This document shows, piece by piece, positions 37,381-46,155 of a stretch of DNA of 58,046 bases. The DNA is from a virus: IMG/VR virus record IMGVR_UViG_3300025652_006157, positions 1 to 58,046 of that record; one strand, 5' to 3'. Each line of letters opens with the position of its first letter. Within the stretch, counting starts at the first letter, position 1. The notes beneath the pieces were generated by a model that saw nothing but the letters and a program-made list of their open reading frames with translations, was not told where the DNA came from and made no database searches. The translations under genes were made by a program, and so were the position numbers.

Positions 37381-40300
37381 TTAGTAAAGTCTCAGTGAGT
37401 TAAAAGTCCCCGAAGGGGTAATAGGTTGAATGCTTGTGGTAGCATTATCAGAATCATATATATTAGATACCATCAGTTTTCTCTCTGTGATGCTTTGAGA
37501 GACTGCTAAGGCAAATAACTTATCTGAGGCTAGAGCATATATTAATGTTTGTGTGTTTCCTAACTCATCTACCATTAGCAGCTCTCCATCTTTATAAGTG
37601 ACCTTAAGAAAAGAGCTAGTAGCTGTATTATATAAAGTAAATAGGAAGTATTCAAACCCAACAGTAAATGCTTCTTCCGGATTTACCCACACTAGTATTG
37701 AAAATACTTCTGGGATCGTAATATCCCAGGAAGCTACAGTATTAGGAAGCCTATTTAACCCATCTCCTGTTCTACCAGAAGTTATAAATGTAGTAGCATG
37801 AATACTTTCAGCTAAAGCTGTTCCTAAATATGTGCTACTAGTTCCGTCTAGTCTAATAGCATCTACAAGCCCGGCTTTTAAAGACCCAGGATCTGTAGCT
37901 ATTTCTAAGGTTGTATATACTGTAGAAATATCTACGTCTTGTAAAGGCAGCCAAGCTCTTAGTCCTGCCGTAGAAGAGTTCCACGCAAAAGTTGAAGCGG
38001 TCCAAGATAGCGTATCTATTTCAGCAACAGAAGAAGTATAAAACCCAGTAGACTGTGCTTCTGTAAAATACCCTAAGTCAATATCAAATATAAACTCTCC
38101 TTGCTGATCAGCAACTGTGGTTAGTTGTACACTATCGGCAACATTTTGAGTATTTATATACCTACCAGCATAGCTGTCTAGTTCTTTATCTACAGTAACG
38201 ACTACGTTTCTGTAAGGTATTTCAGCTATAGCAGTAGTAGTACTAGAGGCCAGATAGCTGTAAAGCCCATTAGAGCTTATAGCTTTAAGTAGAAAAGTTC
38301 TATCGCCTTGAGCAAATCCAGCGGCTAGATTTAAATAAGTAGTGTTAGTTCTTGTTACAAAAGTAGAAGTGCTCCAAGAATTGCCCTCTCTTACTTCATA
38401 TAAAGCAGCCCCAACTAAAGGAGCCCAATCTAACTGTATATTATTAGCTGTTTGTGTTGCTATAAATCTTCTTACAGAGGCAGGAGCCTCTAGTGTCAAA
38501 GTGGTAGAAGTTATTAAAGCAGATAGGTTGCCTGAAGTATCCTCAGCCCTTATTAAGTAGAAGTTGTCCCCTTCAATGGCTGAGGTATGCTCAAAGGTAG
38601 TGCTGTTTATAAGCTCTGCTAATACCTCTGCCGTTTCCCATGACACCCCATATTTAATAGTATAACCTTTTAAATCTAGGTCAGGTACAGGATTCCAGCT
38701 TAAGTTAACACCTGTTGAAGATGTTAAAGCTGTAAAACCTGTAACATCTGCTGGAGGTGCTGTTTTACCTAAAGCTATGAAGTTTTCCAAAAGTGCAGGT
38801 TCACTAGACCTTTTACCTAAAGAATCTATGCTGTACACTTGGAAAGAATACAATCCTACTTGTGTATTATATATTGTTACATTTGCTACTGTTACATTAT
38901 TTCCATAAGGTACCCAGTTTCCTGAATCTAACTTATACTCTATATAGTATGAAGTACTGTTAGATATAAAATCCCAAGAGAGATCAATTCTGTTTAATAC
39001 TGTACCAGATGCTGAGATATATAAAATTTCGGAAGCTTCTAAGTTAGTAGGAGCTGCTGGGTTAAATGACAGCACAGATATAGAATCTGTTTGAAGCTGC
39101 TCGTCTTTGTCTATAAAATCAAACTTAGAAGGGTTGAACTCTACAGCAGTAATCTGGTATATATTAGGCGACTCTTCTGTTATGCCTAAAACTCTAAACT
39201 GCTGAGCCTCTACTTCCTGCTCTGAAAGCATCCACATGGCGTTTGCTTCCGGTGTCATAGAAAGTGGAGTAGCTAGTACTATCTCGGAAGAAGTGCCGTA
39301 GTTTATAAAATCATAGGTCTCTATAGCTCCTAAATTAGACTCTCCATACTCTCCGTTTGGTAATAACTTTTTAGCATTGTAGGGCATGACTACAGAAACT
39401 GTATAGTTTTTATCTGGAGAAAAAACAACATCACTGTCTAATATTAGTTTATTAGCTTGTGAGCCTTTTAATAACCTTCCAGAATATCTGATACCTGCTC
39501 GGCTAACATCTGCTATCTGTATTATTTCTCCCGGCTTTATAACTGAACCGTCTAAGCCTGCGGCAAATACTACTGTTTCTGTCTCTAGTTTTTCAGAGTA
39601 TAAAAGCCACTTACCTAATCTATTAGCTTGCCCTCTAGAGGTGCAGCCAACGGCTACTACTTCTGCCTCTCTAACGCCGTACCTTAGTACTGAATCCTTA
39701 TCCTCTACATACTCCACTTTAGGCTTATATAGGTTTCCTGGATCGTTCCACGTAACTAAGGCTATACTATGTCTCGCCTTAATCGAGGTACCTGAGTAGG
39801 TAAACTGCCCACCAATAACATTAGCTTTAGAGAAAATAGCTACAGGGTCGGAAGGGGAGTCTTGAACAGTGCTTAAGCTACCGCCTGCCCAATATGTCAT
39901 TCCTCTAAATACAGATACTAAGCTCTGTAGCACTTTTATAGCATCTTCTCTAGTTTGCATATAAATATTAAGTGTAAACCTGCTTTCTTGCCCCCCGAAA
40001 CCATCAGGAACAAGCTCATCACAATACTTACCTATATTATATAAGTCCCATTTATCTATTTGAGACTCTTTAATGTAAGAACCAAGCCCATATCTAGTAT
40101 TAGTTACTAGGTCATAAAAGCACCAAGCGGGGTTATCAGTCCAAGCTACCTTAAATGTACCGTCCCAAAGACCCGTATATATTTTTGTATTAGGGTCGTA
40201 GTTTGTGGGTATTTTAACTTTAAGAAGTCTTACATGATAAGATCTGTCAGGAATTCTATCAAACTGCTCCGAATCCACAGATATAAAAACATAGGCGCTG

Positions 40301-41589
40301 TTTGGGTATGAAAGCTTTTCATCTATAATAGAAGTATATGAATCCCAGTATAAGTTGTTAACAAGAGCCGAGGATGCAGAATCCGCAGTTATTCTAGTAA
40401 TTTTAACATCCCACGGGGCGCTACCTGTTAGCGGTATTGTTATACTTCTTTGATATTTACTATTAGTTTTACCTGTGATTCTAGCAGTACCAACCTGATA
40501 GTCTCTAGTTAGAAGTATTCTAGTAGAGGTTGTAGGTATGCCTAAACTTTCCCCTATAAAACCGCCAAAGATACTAGTACCCCCATAATAAGAATCTGAG
40601 TCTGCATATGTTGTAGTAGTTAACACACCAGAAGGCACATGAACAGTCCCACTGCCAGATACCTTGGTTACTCTGAAGCTATAGTTTGCACCTGTTAGAT
40701 TATTAATTTCAAGAGGTAAAGATGCTGAGGCCGTTGTTGTGCTTGTTGGGTTTGAGAATGTAGGTGTTGATAGTACAACCCACCCTCCCCCTACATTATC
40801 ATTATACTCTATACTAACGTTAGGGGGTGTTCCCCCATATAGATTAATAGTTTTATACTCATATTGGGCCCACCAGCCAGAGAAAGTGGTAGTGGTAATT
40901 CCGAAAATATTAGTGGTAGTAGTAGTCTCTTTTTCTATACGTACTTGTTTAGAGCCTACCACGGGTCTTTCCCAGACCATACTACCATGTAGTCCAGTAG
41001 TCTCAGCCCCCGTACTTATAGTTATACTAGCAGCATTAGACGTAATAGAATCAGGAGAGGCCGATACGGTTCCATCTGTGACCGTAGAAATAGGAAGGTC
41101 TTTAAAACCACCCCCATTACTTTGCACAGAGATACTAAAAGCTATAGAAGAGCCAGAAATATCGCCATTAGTAGTGTTCTGGGAAGTGAGCCTAGGCACC
41201 CCCAGAGTTAAGCGGAGTCTATCTACGTCTGGGTCTGAGATTGTTTTAGTAACGGGCAGGGATTGGGTTATCTCTATACCAACCCCGCTTTCCACCTCTG
41301 TACCTTTAAAATCAGAAACAGGAGTTTGCTCTTGTGACCCGTTTCTAAACTCTAATGTAACGCCTGAGAAATTAGTACTACCATCTCCATTTTGTATTGG
41401 TGTGTCATTTAATAATACAGACTTTAACCCAGAGATTAAACCCTCTATTTCCCCTTCTCCTAGAAGGTCTAATACTTTAGCAAACTGCCTTGACTTAAGG
41501 CTATCAGGAGCTTCTACGGCTACTCGAGCTGCTCCGCCGCCGCCGCCTTTTCCTCCGCCCCCTGCACCCGATATGTATGTTTCTGACAT
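37381..41589 (-). CDS. J: Tail tip / host specificity protein (lambda gpJ-like)
   Basis: 1402 aa. The glycine-rich start GGGGKGGGGGAARVAVEA and SLKSRQFAKVLDLLGEGEIE with VLLNDTPIQNGDGSTNFSG are typical of the gpJ N-terminus. The middle holds hub-like domains (DGTFKVAWTDNPAWCFYDLV, LYSEKLETETVVF). From about 855 onward are at least three fibronectin-III-like domains (PTNLEASEIL; PADVTGFTAL; PASVRRFIAT). The C-terminal 250 residues include a lectin-like beta domain. Central tip protein of the tail, contacting the host receptor. Confidence 0.92.
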   Translation of the reverse strand: MSETYISGAGGGGKGGGGGAARVAVEAPDSLKSRQFAKVLDLLGEGEIEGLISGLKSVLLNDTPIQNGDGSTNFSGVTLEFRNGSQEQTPVSDFKGTEVESGVGIEITQSLPVTKTISDPDVDRLRLTLGVPRLTSQNTTNGDISGSSIAFSISVQSNGGGFKDLPISTVTDGTVSASPDSITSNAASITISTGAETTGLHGSMVWERPVVGSKQVRIEKETTTTTNIFGITTTTFSGWWAQYEYKTINLYGGTPPNVSIEYNDNVGGGWVVLSTPTFSNPTSTTTASASLPLEINNLTGANYSFRVTKVSGSGTVHVPSGVLTTTTYADSDSYYGGTSIFGGFIGESLGIPTTSTRILLTRDYQVGTARITGKTNSKYQRSITIPLTGSAPWDVKITRITADSASSALVNNLYWDSYTSIIDEKLSYPNSAYVFISVDSEQFDRIPDRSYHVRLLKVKIPTNYDPNTKIYTGLWDGTFKVAWTDNPAWCFYDLVTNTRYGLGSYIKESQIDKWDLYNIGKYCDELVPDGFGGQESRFTLNIYMQTREDAIKVLQSLVSVFRGMTYWAGGSLSTVQDSPSDPVAIFSKANVIGGQFTYSGTSIKARHSIALVTWNDPGNLYKPKVEYVEDKDSVLRYGVREAEVVAVGCTSRGQANRLGKWLLYSEKLETETVVFAAGLDGSVIKPGEIIQIADVSRAGIRYSGRLLKGSQANKLILDSDVVFSPDKNYTVSVVMPYNAKKLLPNGEYGESNLGAIETYDFINYGTSSEIVLATPLSMTPEANAMWMLSEQEVEAQQFRVLGITEESPNIYQITAVEFNPSKFDFIDKDEQLQTDSISVLSFNPAAPTNLEASEILYISASGTVLNRIDLSWDFISNSTSYYIEYKLDSGNWVPYGNNVTVANVTIYNTQVGLYSFQVYSIDSLGKRSSEPALLENFIALGKTAPPADVTGFTALTSSTGVNLSWNPVPDLDLKGYTIKYGVSWETAEVLAELINSTTFEHTSAIEGDNFYLIRAEDTSGNLSALITSTTLTLEAPASVRRFIATQTANNIQLDWAPLVGAALYEVREGNSWSTSTFVTRTNTTYLNLAAGFAQGDRTFLLKAISSNGLYSYLASSTTTAIAEIPYRNVVVTVDKELDSYAGRYINTQNVADSVQLTTVADQQGEFIFDIDLGYFTEAQSTGFYTSSVAEIDTLSWTASTFAWNSSTAGLRAWLPLQDVDISTVYTTLEIATDPGSLKAGLVDAIRLDGTSSTYLGTALAESIHATTFITSGRTGDGLNRLPNTVASWDITIPEVFSILVWVNPEEAFTVGFEYFLFTLYNTATSSFLKVTYKDGELLMVDELGNTQTLIYALASDKLFALAVSQSITERKLMVSNIYDSDNATTSIQPITPSGTFNSLRLY

Positions 41590-42213
41590 TTAAATATTTA
41601 CCGTAGTTAAGCCAGCACCTATTACAGCACTACCTATTAATAATTCTCCGTAACCTACTGCAACAGGATGTCCTTGTGCAGTAGTATTTACAGCACCTCT
41701 AAAGTAAAAAGAAGGTGTGTTTTCTGGTGATTCTGATGGCTTCGGTGTATCTGGCTGGGACATAAACAAGGAAGATACACCGCCTAATAACAAAGACATA
41801 CCTATAGCACCAAGTACTGTACTTACGCCTGCTAAGAAGGTTCCTGCAGTTGCTCCAGCTAATGCCCCGATGCCGCCGAAACCTGCCCCAAAAGAGGCTA
41901 AACCTCCGGTAGCCCAAATAAGCGCAACACCTAAAACTACCTTAAACACACCGCCTGCTCCATCTATGACAGGCACTATTCTTATTATTTGTCTTTTAGA
42001 GTACGGATTAAATAGTTCAGACTCTTCTATGTCAGAGTCACCAATTAGTATAGAGTACTTACTATCTGGTTTATCAAATTCTTTTTTTAATTCAGGAAAG
42101 TTACATACTAAAGCCTTTATGACTTCCGCTATGGACTTTACCTCTAGTTTTAATTCTCTAAGCTCGCATATTTCTGCAACGCTACCATATAACCTTACTG
42201 TTGTAAGTTCCAT
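41590..42213 (-). CDS. I: Tail assembly protein (lambda gpI-like)
   Basis: 207 aa. An N-terminal ubiquitin-like domain (TTVRLYGSVAEICELRELKL, then IRIVPVIDGAGG) is followed by a glycine/alanine-rich hydrophobic stretch (VLGVALIWATGGLASFGAG). This is the hallmark of gpI, which acts in tail tip assembly and is not in mature virions. Adjacent to J, as in lambda. Confidence 0.88.
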   Translation of the reverse strand: MELTTVRLYGSVAEICELRELKLEVKSIAEVIKALVCNFPELKKEFDKPDSKYSILIGDSDIEESELFNPYSKRQIIRIVPVIDGAGGVFKVVLGVALIWATGGLASFGAGFGGIGALAGATAGTFLAGVSTVLGAIGMSLLLGGVSSLFMSQPDTPKPSESPENTPSFYFRGAVNTTAQGHPVAVGYGELLIGSAVIGAGLTTVNI

Positions 42214-42216
42214 AAT

Positions 42217-42627
42217 CTACACCTTGTATCTTGCTATAATACTAATATTCTTTAACCAGAAGCCTGTTAACGGCACTATACTAGATAGTCTGCCTGTTAC
42301 ATGGTGTAAAATATTGCCGTCTCCTAAATATATAGCTGCGTGGTTTGGGACAGAGGACATCAACTTTATAAGTATAACATCATATATTTGAATGTCTACA
42401 ACCTCCTCAAAGCCTGAAGCTGCTATATTATCAACATATAAGTTCTCACCCTCTTCCCACCAACCCTCTACATTATGTACTTTAGGTATTACAATCCCTA
42501 ACTCTTTCTCATAGAACTCTATGAGAAGAGAGCAGCAATCGGAAGTGCCATACTTAAAAGGCCTACCTATATATTTTCTTGGTTCAATGTTCTGTGCCTC
42601 AAAAATGCCCAAGTGTTTTTCTCCCAA
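42217..42627 (-). CDS. Second NlpC/P60 peptidase domain, separate gene
   Basis: 136 aa, nearly all one NlpC/P60 domain: KYGTSDCCSLLIEFYEKELG (catalytic Cys), SVPNHAAIYLGDG (His), ILHHVTGR. It is clearly paralogous to the C-terminal domain of the overlapping upstream gene (shared SxVPNHxAIYLG and ILHH). The ATG at 42627 overlaps gpK by 61 nt in another frame; the first 18 residues are thus dual-coded. Either a duplicated stand-alone tip peptidase or the frameshifted end of gpK. Confidence 0.82.
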   Translation of the reverse strand: MGEKHLGIFEAQNIEPRKYIGRPFKYGTSDCCSLLIEFYEKELGIVIPKVHNVEGWWEEGENLYVDNIAASGFEEVVDIQIYDVILIKLMSSVPNHAAIYLGDGNILHHVTGRLSSIVPLTGFWLKNISIIARYKV

Positions 42628-43289
42628 TACCCACCATACACTGCCTTACAGGAATTCCTGTTAGCTAAATGGTGTAAAATTATATTGTTCCCTAAATATA
42701 TAGCCCCATGGTTTGGCACAGGGGAACCAACTTGCATAACAATTACATCATGGACTTTTGGTTTTCCAGAGGTTATTATATCAAAATTAGCATCATCTGC
42801 CAAGTCTAAATACATGTTTAGCCCTTTATCCCACCAATTGTCTTGTCTATAGTAGTTATCTATATGTATACCTAGCTCACTAGAGTAGTAATCCCTTACT
42901 AGACTAAGACAATCTATTACCCCATGAAAGAAAGTTCTACCTTCCAGAGGTAGAACTTTATCGTTTGGTACTACTAAGGTTTCTGAGCGTTCGGGCAGGG
43001 AAAGTATTAACCAAGGCACTTTTCCTTGATTACAAGACACCTTGTCTGCTTCCGAAGGGGCACTGTTAGACCAAGAGTGACTGTGTATAATATACACAAT
43101 ATCCCCCGAGTCTTCTGCCTTAACATAGTCTCTGGGGGATATTGTAAAAGTATTTTCTGCGTTGCTTGATATATTTTGGCAGGGCATATATTCTAATATG
43201 CCCGCCTTTGAAACTACTATACCACAAGACTCCAAGGGGAAAACTCTTTCCGCCTCTAAGTATGCAGCCTCTACTACGTGTTTAAACAT
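42567..43289 (-). CDS. K: Tail tip JAB + NlpC/P60 protein (lambda gpK-like)
   Basis: 240 aa from the ATG at 43289 (8-nt overlap with L). The N-terminal JAB/MPN domain has PLESCGIVV (Glu) and IIHSHSWSNSAPSEADK (HxH...S..D). The C-terminal NlpC/P60 domain has VIDCLSLVRDYY (Cys), VPNHGAIYLGN (His) and ILHHLANR. In lambda, gpK is needed for tail tip assembly and may cut peptidoglycan during entry. Confidence 0.92.
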   Translation of the reverse strand: MFKHVVEAAYLEAERVFPLESCGIVVSKAGILEYMPCQNISSNAENTFTISPRDYVKAEDSGDIVYIIHSHSWSNSAPSEADKVSCNQGKVPWLILSLPERSETLVVPNDKVLPLEGRTFFHGVIDCLSLVRDYYSSELGIHIDNYYRQDNWWDKGLNMYLDLADDANFDIITSGKPKVHDVIVMQVGSPVPNHGAIYLGNNIILHHLANRNSCKAVYGGYWEKNTWAFLRHRTLNQENI

Positions 43290-45342
43290 TAAATAGCCCC
43301 GCCCCTGGAAAACCACCGAAGGGTAAAACACCGTTTTGCCCGAAGCGTAAAGTACAAGCATGCAGTGATTTACTGCATGAATCCTCTGAAATCTCCACTG
43401 TTGGGTTATCTGCTGCATCTGCTACAGCCCCTCCAGCATATGAGCACTCAGAGCTCCTATAAGACCAAGGACAGATGTTCTGTATTATTTGTCTTTTAGG
43501 TACTTTAAGCCCTTCAACGTCCCAATTAGAAGATAACTCAAACTCTATAAGCGAGGCATTTTCAGATACTTTCCTATCTATATAGAATACATCATCATCA
43601 AAGAATACATTCGGGTCTGCCAGCCTATTCCCATCCGCAAAGTTAACTGCATCCAAATACTTCATGAATGTTCTTTTGCGATTAACTTTAGCGCCAACTA
43701 AATCATCTAAGGTTCTAGTTAAAGTGCCTATAGTCCCAAGTATATTAGATACTGTTATTGTAGGTCTTGGAATTTCTCCGTTACTACTAACATCGAAACC
43801 TCTAGCCTCTATAGGAAAAGGTAAGTACTCAATACCTTGCCAAACTACACTAGTATGTAACTCATTGGTCCCAGCATGGAAATAATATATAGAATCTCCA
43901 AGCTCTGTTAAATCTAACGAGTATAGAACTACTAAAGAGCCTGCCGATAGTTCTTGAATATCTCTAGCAATATAAGGTGTTTCTTTATAGAAAACCTCAG
44001 TTACTCTTTCTACTATATTTATAACCGCAGGAGGTATTGTTAGTATTTGCGTTGCCGCAAAGACCACAGTATCGAAGCTGGTTACAACTATATTTTCTAC
44101 TGCTGTAACAACCCTAATAATAGGCTTAAGCACTACAGAGGTATCCCTAGGCGTAACCACTAAGAAATCTTGAGTTGTTACTATATCTACATTTTGTACA
44201 ACAGTAGTTGCAAACTCGGTAACTACTAGACTATCTGTGCTAGCATCTAACGCTCTACTTATTGATAAGGCAGTGGGGTACTCTATAAATAGTAAACTAC
44301 CGGTTAAGGCAGGCACATCGTACAATATGCTAATACTAGTGTCTAGTCCGGTTACTGTTAAACTAGGAGTATTCGGAACTACTAATTCTCTATTATAAAA
44401 AACGCTAGTAGTATTTTCAGTTACACTTAGAGACGCAGTTGATATATCTAATTGATTATTAAATTGAATATCTGAAGCATTTGTGGATACAGCTAGCGTT
44501 TCAGTGTTTAAAGTGGTAAGGTTCTGGCTTACTTTAATATCTGATTCATTGGTAGTAACTGCCAAAGCTTGCGTGTTTGCAGTTAGTAAATCTCTGCTTG
44601 CATTAACATCTGCTACACTTTCTACTACTGTTAATGATATTGCGGCACTAGTATCTACACTCTGACTATCTTTAACATCAGATACATTTTCAGACAGTAG
44701 TAGACTAACAGTATTAGGTACTACTATATTTATCTCACCTTCGTCTATAGTAGCTGAAAACGTAGTTACTGTAAAGCTGGGTGTATTAAGTGTTGGCACG
44801 CCTAAAGCGTCATTAACATCGGATACTTGTTCTGCTACTACTGATCCTGGAGTGTTTAATGTAGTAAGTGCTAAATCTAAATCATCTGGCTTATTTACCC
44901 AGTCTATAAACTGGAACTCACCTGTAGTTCTAGAAGTAGGACTGCCGCCTGTAGCTGCGGCTACAATTTCAACCTCAACTAGCGAGCCGTTTGCTGTTCC
45001 AAGAAGTGAAGCGTTCCAAGTAATAGAACGAGATGCTTCCGTAATACTAGAATGTGTCCAAGTATCAATAGCGGTTCCGCCGTTGATTCTTGTCCCATTT
45101 TCTCTAAGATAAGCGTTAAAAGTAGTGCTGCTTACGTTTGCTGTTACTCTATACTTAACTGTAAAGCTTTGTAAGCCTGCTCCTGCTATAGGTGGGTTTA
45201 AAGGAGTAGGAAAACTGACAGCAACTACGCTGTCAGTATTATTGTCTGCCGCCGTTAACCACAGACCATCATCAGTTTGTATATCAACTAATGCACCGGT
45301 TAGGTTAGATTGTAGGAGTAATCCATCAACTGTTAAAGGCAT
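43282..45342 (-). CDS. L: Minor tail protein L with long repeat-bearing N-terminal extension
   Basis: 686 aa; lambda gpL is 232. The C-terminal 230 residues are gpL: EYLPFPIEARGFDVSSNGEI, NIRR-like PWSYRSSECSYAGG and DSCSKSLHACTLRFG, with the four Cys that in gpL bind an Fe-S cluster. Residues 1-150 form a beta-sandwich-like domain. Between them (about 155-450) are about 12 imperfect repeats of 22-24 residues with the core LxVTExxTxVxxNxxL, e.g. LAVTTNESDIKVSQNL and LSVTENTTSVFYNREL. The extension may decorate the tail tip. Confidence 0.88.
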   Translation of the reverse strand: MPLTVDGLLLQSNLTGALVDIQTDDGLWLTAADNNTDSVVAVSFPTPLNPPIAGAGLQSFTVKYRVTANVSSTTFNAYLRENGTRINGGTAIDTWTHSSITEASRSITWNASLLGTANGSLVEVEIVAAATGGSPTSRTTGEFQFIDWVNKPDDLDLALTTLNTPGSVVAEQVSDVNDALGVPTLNTPSFTVTTFSATIDEGEINIVVPNTVSLLLSENVSDVKDSQSVDTSAAISLTVVESVADVNASRDLLTANTQALAVTTNESDIKVSQNLTTLNTETLAVSTNASDIQFNNQLDISTASLSVTENTTSVFYNRELVVPNTPSLTVTGLDTSISILYDVPALTGSLLFIEYPTALSISRALDASTDSLVVTEFATTVVQNVDIVTTQDFLVVTPRDTSVVLKPIIRVVTAVENIVVTSFDTVVFAATQILTIPPAVINIVERVTEVFYKETPYIARDIQELSAGSLVVLYSLDLTELGDSIYYFHAGTNELHTSVVWQGIEYLPFPIEARGFDVSSNGEIPRPTITVSNILGTIGTLTRTLDDLVGAKVNRKRTFMKYLDAVNFADGNRLADPNVFFDDDVFYIDRKVSENASLIEFELSSNWDVEGLKVPKRQIIQNICPWSYRSSECSYAGGAVADAADNPTVEISEDSCSKSLHACTLRFGQNGVLPFGGFPGAGLFNV

Positions 45343-45357
45343 TATTTACTCCTTATT

Positions 45358-45801
45358 TTATGCTAGGGTAAATAGTCCTGAACCGTTAAAAGTTATAGAA
45401 ATATCACCTGTTTGAAGGCTAATAGGCGTGGAGCCTGCGTCTGTTGTCATATCAATAAAGGCTAAAGCATCGCCAAGCCCTGCACCGGCTACAGTACTAT
45501 AAACTATAGCAGCTACAATGTTTGTAGGCCCTGAAACATCCTTAACCCATGTAGGTACTGTAACACTGCCACAGGTCACTGTTCCACCCGATTCTAACCA
45601 TGTTAGTGCAACAGTTATACCGCCAGCAACATAAGATGTGCCACCTGTAACTTCTGTAAAGTCGTCAGTATCGGGGCTTACCGTACCAACTGCAGGAAGA
45701 GTAGTAACTAGCATAACTTTAAAAGTATCTGCCTGTAGGTCTACTAAACCTGATATATTTTTCTTAGCTTCGTTAAATACTGTTAAAGTACCTTGTGCCA
45801 T
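45358..45801 (-). CDS. Conserved tail protein
   Basis: 147 aa: MAQGTLTVFNEAKKNISGLV, FKVMLVTTLPAVGT, FTEVTGGTSYVAGG and GLGDALAFIDMTTDAG. This set of blocks recurs in phage tail-tip or capsid-decorating proteins of unknown role. It lies between M and L. Confidence 0.7.
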   Translation of the reverse strand: MAQGTLTVFNEAKKNISGLVDLQADTFKVMLVTTLPAVGTVSPDTDDFTEVTGGTSYVAGGITVALTWLESGGTVTCGSVTVPTWVKDVSGPTNIVAAIVYSTVAGAGLGDALAFIDMTTDAGSTPISLQTGDISITFNGSGLFTLA

Positions 45802-45816
45802 TTTATTTTCCTATTT

Positions 45817-46155
45817 TTAAGATTCGTAGACTATATCGAAAGTAACTGATATAGTTCTAGTTATTGGGGATGAATAAACCTCTTTCCATGAGGAAGCTAC
45901 AACCTGTATTGCTGTTGCCTCTCCTGGAGGTGTCCAAGTAAAAGACTCCACACCTTTTCTAGCTTGAAAAAACCCTACAATTCCTGCAGAATCTTCTAAG
46001 CTTCTATTGTTGAAGCTTATGCTCCACTTTTTGCTGATAGTATTAATACCATCAGCCAGTCTTTGAGAATACCCATCCCCAAACTGAGCAGACAGCACCC
46101 TTGGGGAGCTGTCTGAAGAGAATGAAGTAGAAGGTATATATGTAAATGTTGCCAT
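45817..46155 (-). CDS. M: Minor tail protein M (lambda gpM-like)
   Basis: 112 aa. SPRVLSAQFGDGYSQRLADG, then ISFNNRSLEDSAGIVGFFQA, and ESFTWTPPG match the gpM family. It bridges the tape measure and the tail tip. Its start overlaps the tape-measure stop by one base. Confidence 0.9.
   Translation of the reverse strand: MATFTYIPSTSFSSDSSPRVLSAQFGDGYSQRLADGINTISKKWSISFNNRSLEDSAGIVGFFQARKGVESFTWTPPGEATAIQVVASSWKEVYSSPITRTISVTFDIVYES

Noticed and set aside
40739-41593. 284-aa + strand frame opposite the J gene
   Set aside because: Shadow of the J coding strand; Pro/Ser/Val-rich and without ribosome site or promoter.
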